Shown here in pieces: positions 6,055 to 6,572 of a stretch of DNA of 6,572 nucleotides. The stretch is taken from positions 1 through 6,572 of the forward strand of contig QIDN01000282.1 in the NCBI GenBank assembly GCA_003229345.1. The letters run 5' to 3'. The notes below the pieces were generated by a model. It was given only the letters and a program-made list of their open reading frames with translations. It was not told the DNA's origin and ran no database searches. The position numbers were made by a program, and so were the translations under genes. The DNA is from Nitrospirota bacterium (GTDB lineage Bacteria; Nitrospinota; Nitrospinia; Nitrospinales; Nitrospinaceae). The number at the start of each line of letters is the position of its first letter. Positions within the stretch are counted from its first letter, which is position 1.

Positions 6055-6572
6055 ATGTTTACAGGTGAAAAACCGGACCTGCTGGATATTTGTCCGCTCC
6101 GGGAAGACAGCATTTACGTGGTTGGGAAAGATGGTATTCCCCAACACTATGACGGCGAGGACTGGACTCCCGTGCGCACCGATAACGCCAATCCCCTGAT
6201 GGGCATTTGGGCCGCGCATGAAAACGATATCTACGCGGTCGGCATCGGCGGCGTGGTGCTCCACTATGAAGGCAAGGACTGGAAGACGATCGATACCGGA
6301 AATTTTGACTCGCTCAACTCGGTTTATGGGTACGACTCGGATCATCTTTTCATATTCGGGGTGGGGGGACGCGTGTTGTTTTGGAACGGCAAAGCCTGGG
6401 AATACCGCGAACCCAATACCATCCACGACCTGTTCGGGTTCTGGGGCGAAGATATTGAGCATATCCACGCCGTTGGCGGCGAAGGCATCTACCGGTTCTA
6501 CGACGGCACCACCTTTCAGCGTAAAGAGGAGTTGACCGAAGAGACCGTCTCTCTCTATGGCGTCTGGGGCAC
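6055..6572 (+). CDS. VWG/HYDG-repeat beta-propeller-like protein, N-terminal part (runs off right edge)
   Basis: The frame is open from the ATG at 6055 to the window end (172 codons), with no stop. A TGA at 6043-6045 is the nearest in-frame upstream stop, so this ATG is the first start, and AAAGGTGA lies nine bases before it. From residue 10 the protein consists of repeats of 38-41 residues beginning at L10, L48, L87 and L126, with a fifth starting at L167. Each follows L-x-x-(I/V)-(W/Y)-x...D-x-(I/L)-(Y/F)-x-x-G-x-x-G-x-(I/V)...(H/F)-(Y/W)-(D/N/E)-G-x-x-W, for example LMGIWAAHENDIYAVGIGG then LHYEGKDW. Repeats of this kind are common in large bacterial proteins and probably fold as blades of a beta-propeller, a protein- or ligand-binding platform. 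No signal peptide is seen at this start, which is unusual since many relatives are exported. The C-terminus and any attached catalytic domain are outside the window, so function is unknown. Confidence 0.82.
   Translation, partial: MFTGEKPDLLDICPLREDSIYVVGKDGIPQHYDGEDWTPVRTDNANPLMGIWAAHENDIYAVGIGGVVLHYEGKDWKTIDTGNFDSLNSVYGYDSDHLFIFGVGGRVLFWNGKAWEYREPNTIHDLFGFWGEDIEHIHAVGGEGIYRFYDGTTFQRKEELTEETVSLYGVWG
6082..6572 (+). repeat. Tandem propeller-blade repeats (four complete, fifth cut by the window edge)
   Basis: Units encode residues 10-47, 48-86, 87-125, 126-166 and the start of a fifth (LYGVWG) at 167. Glycines in 'VG..G' and the aromatic-Gly motif (HYDGEDW, HYEGKDW, FWNGKAW, FYDGTTF) repeat in each unit. 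The second unit is closest to the family consensus; the fourth ends in TTF rather than a W-type motif. Confidence 0.75.

Noticed and set aside
5977..6468. 163-codon minus-strand frame opposite the propeller-repeat gene
   Set aside because: The plus-strand frame has regular repeats, a start and a ribosome-binding site; the antisense frame has no recognisable domain.

Overview
The window looks like chromosomal DNA from a Gram-negative-type bacterium. The coding DNA is moderately GC-rich, genes are tightly packed, and the AT-rich stretches are confined to intergenic DNA. The gene set (MoxR AAA+ ATPase, DUF58, BatD-like, von Willebrand A proteins, then leucine-rich-repeat and VWG-type propeller proteins) would suit a deltaproteobacterial or Nitrospinota-like lineage. 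That assignment rests on general impression only and cannot be proved from this DNA.

Layout. Positions 1-4772 hold one compact leftward (minus-strand) operon, read from right to left: moxR (4772-3780), a soluble DUF58 protein (3774-2827), a small single-pass membrane protein with a TPR-like tail (2820-2305), a BatD-like exported and membrane-anchored protein (2305-1271), a BatA-type membrane VWA protein (1259-261), and the start of a second, BatB-type VWA protein (259 to beyond position 1). Gaps are 1-11 bp, and the TPR and BatD-like genes share a TAATG stop/start. Positions 4773-4993 are a divergent intergenic region with candidate promoters for both directions and an inverted repeat. To the right, on the plus strand, are a leucine-rich-repeat protein (4994-5893, nine regular 27-residue repeats), a possible 41-codon hydrophobic small ORF (5890-6015), and the first 172 codons of a repeat protein of the 'VWG...AVG..G...HYDG..W' beta-propeller-like type, which runs off the right edge from its start at 6055.

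How the genes work together. MoxR, DUF58 and VWA proteins form a widespread module. In it an AAA+ ATPase of the MoxR class is thought to act as a chaperone or remodeller with metal-ion-dependent VWA partners. The BatA, BatB and BatD-like proteins carry the module into the membrane and periplasm, and it has been linked to aerotolerance, stress and envelope functions. Here the MoxR ATPase and the DUF58 protein are predicted cytosolic, the TPR-like, BatA and BatB proteins membrane-anchored, and the BatD-like protein exposed in the periplasm with a cytosolic tail. The rightward genes encode two solenoid/propeller scaffold proteins with no signal peptide. They are transcribed away from the operon and may be functionally unrelated to it.

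No tRNA, rRNA, CRISPR array, insertion sequence or convincing intrinsic terminator was seen. The most unusual items are the LRR plus propeller pair with the overlapping hydrophobic mini-ORF between them, and the TPR-like gene placed between DUF58 and BatD. None of these is strong evidence for a wholly new system.
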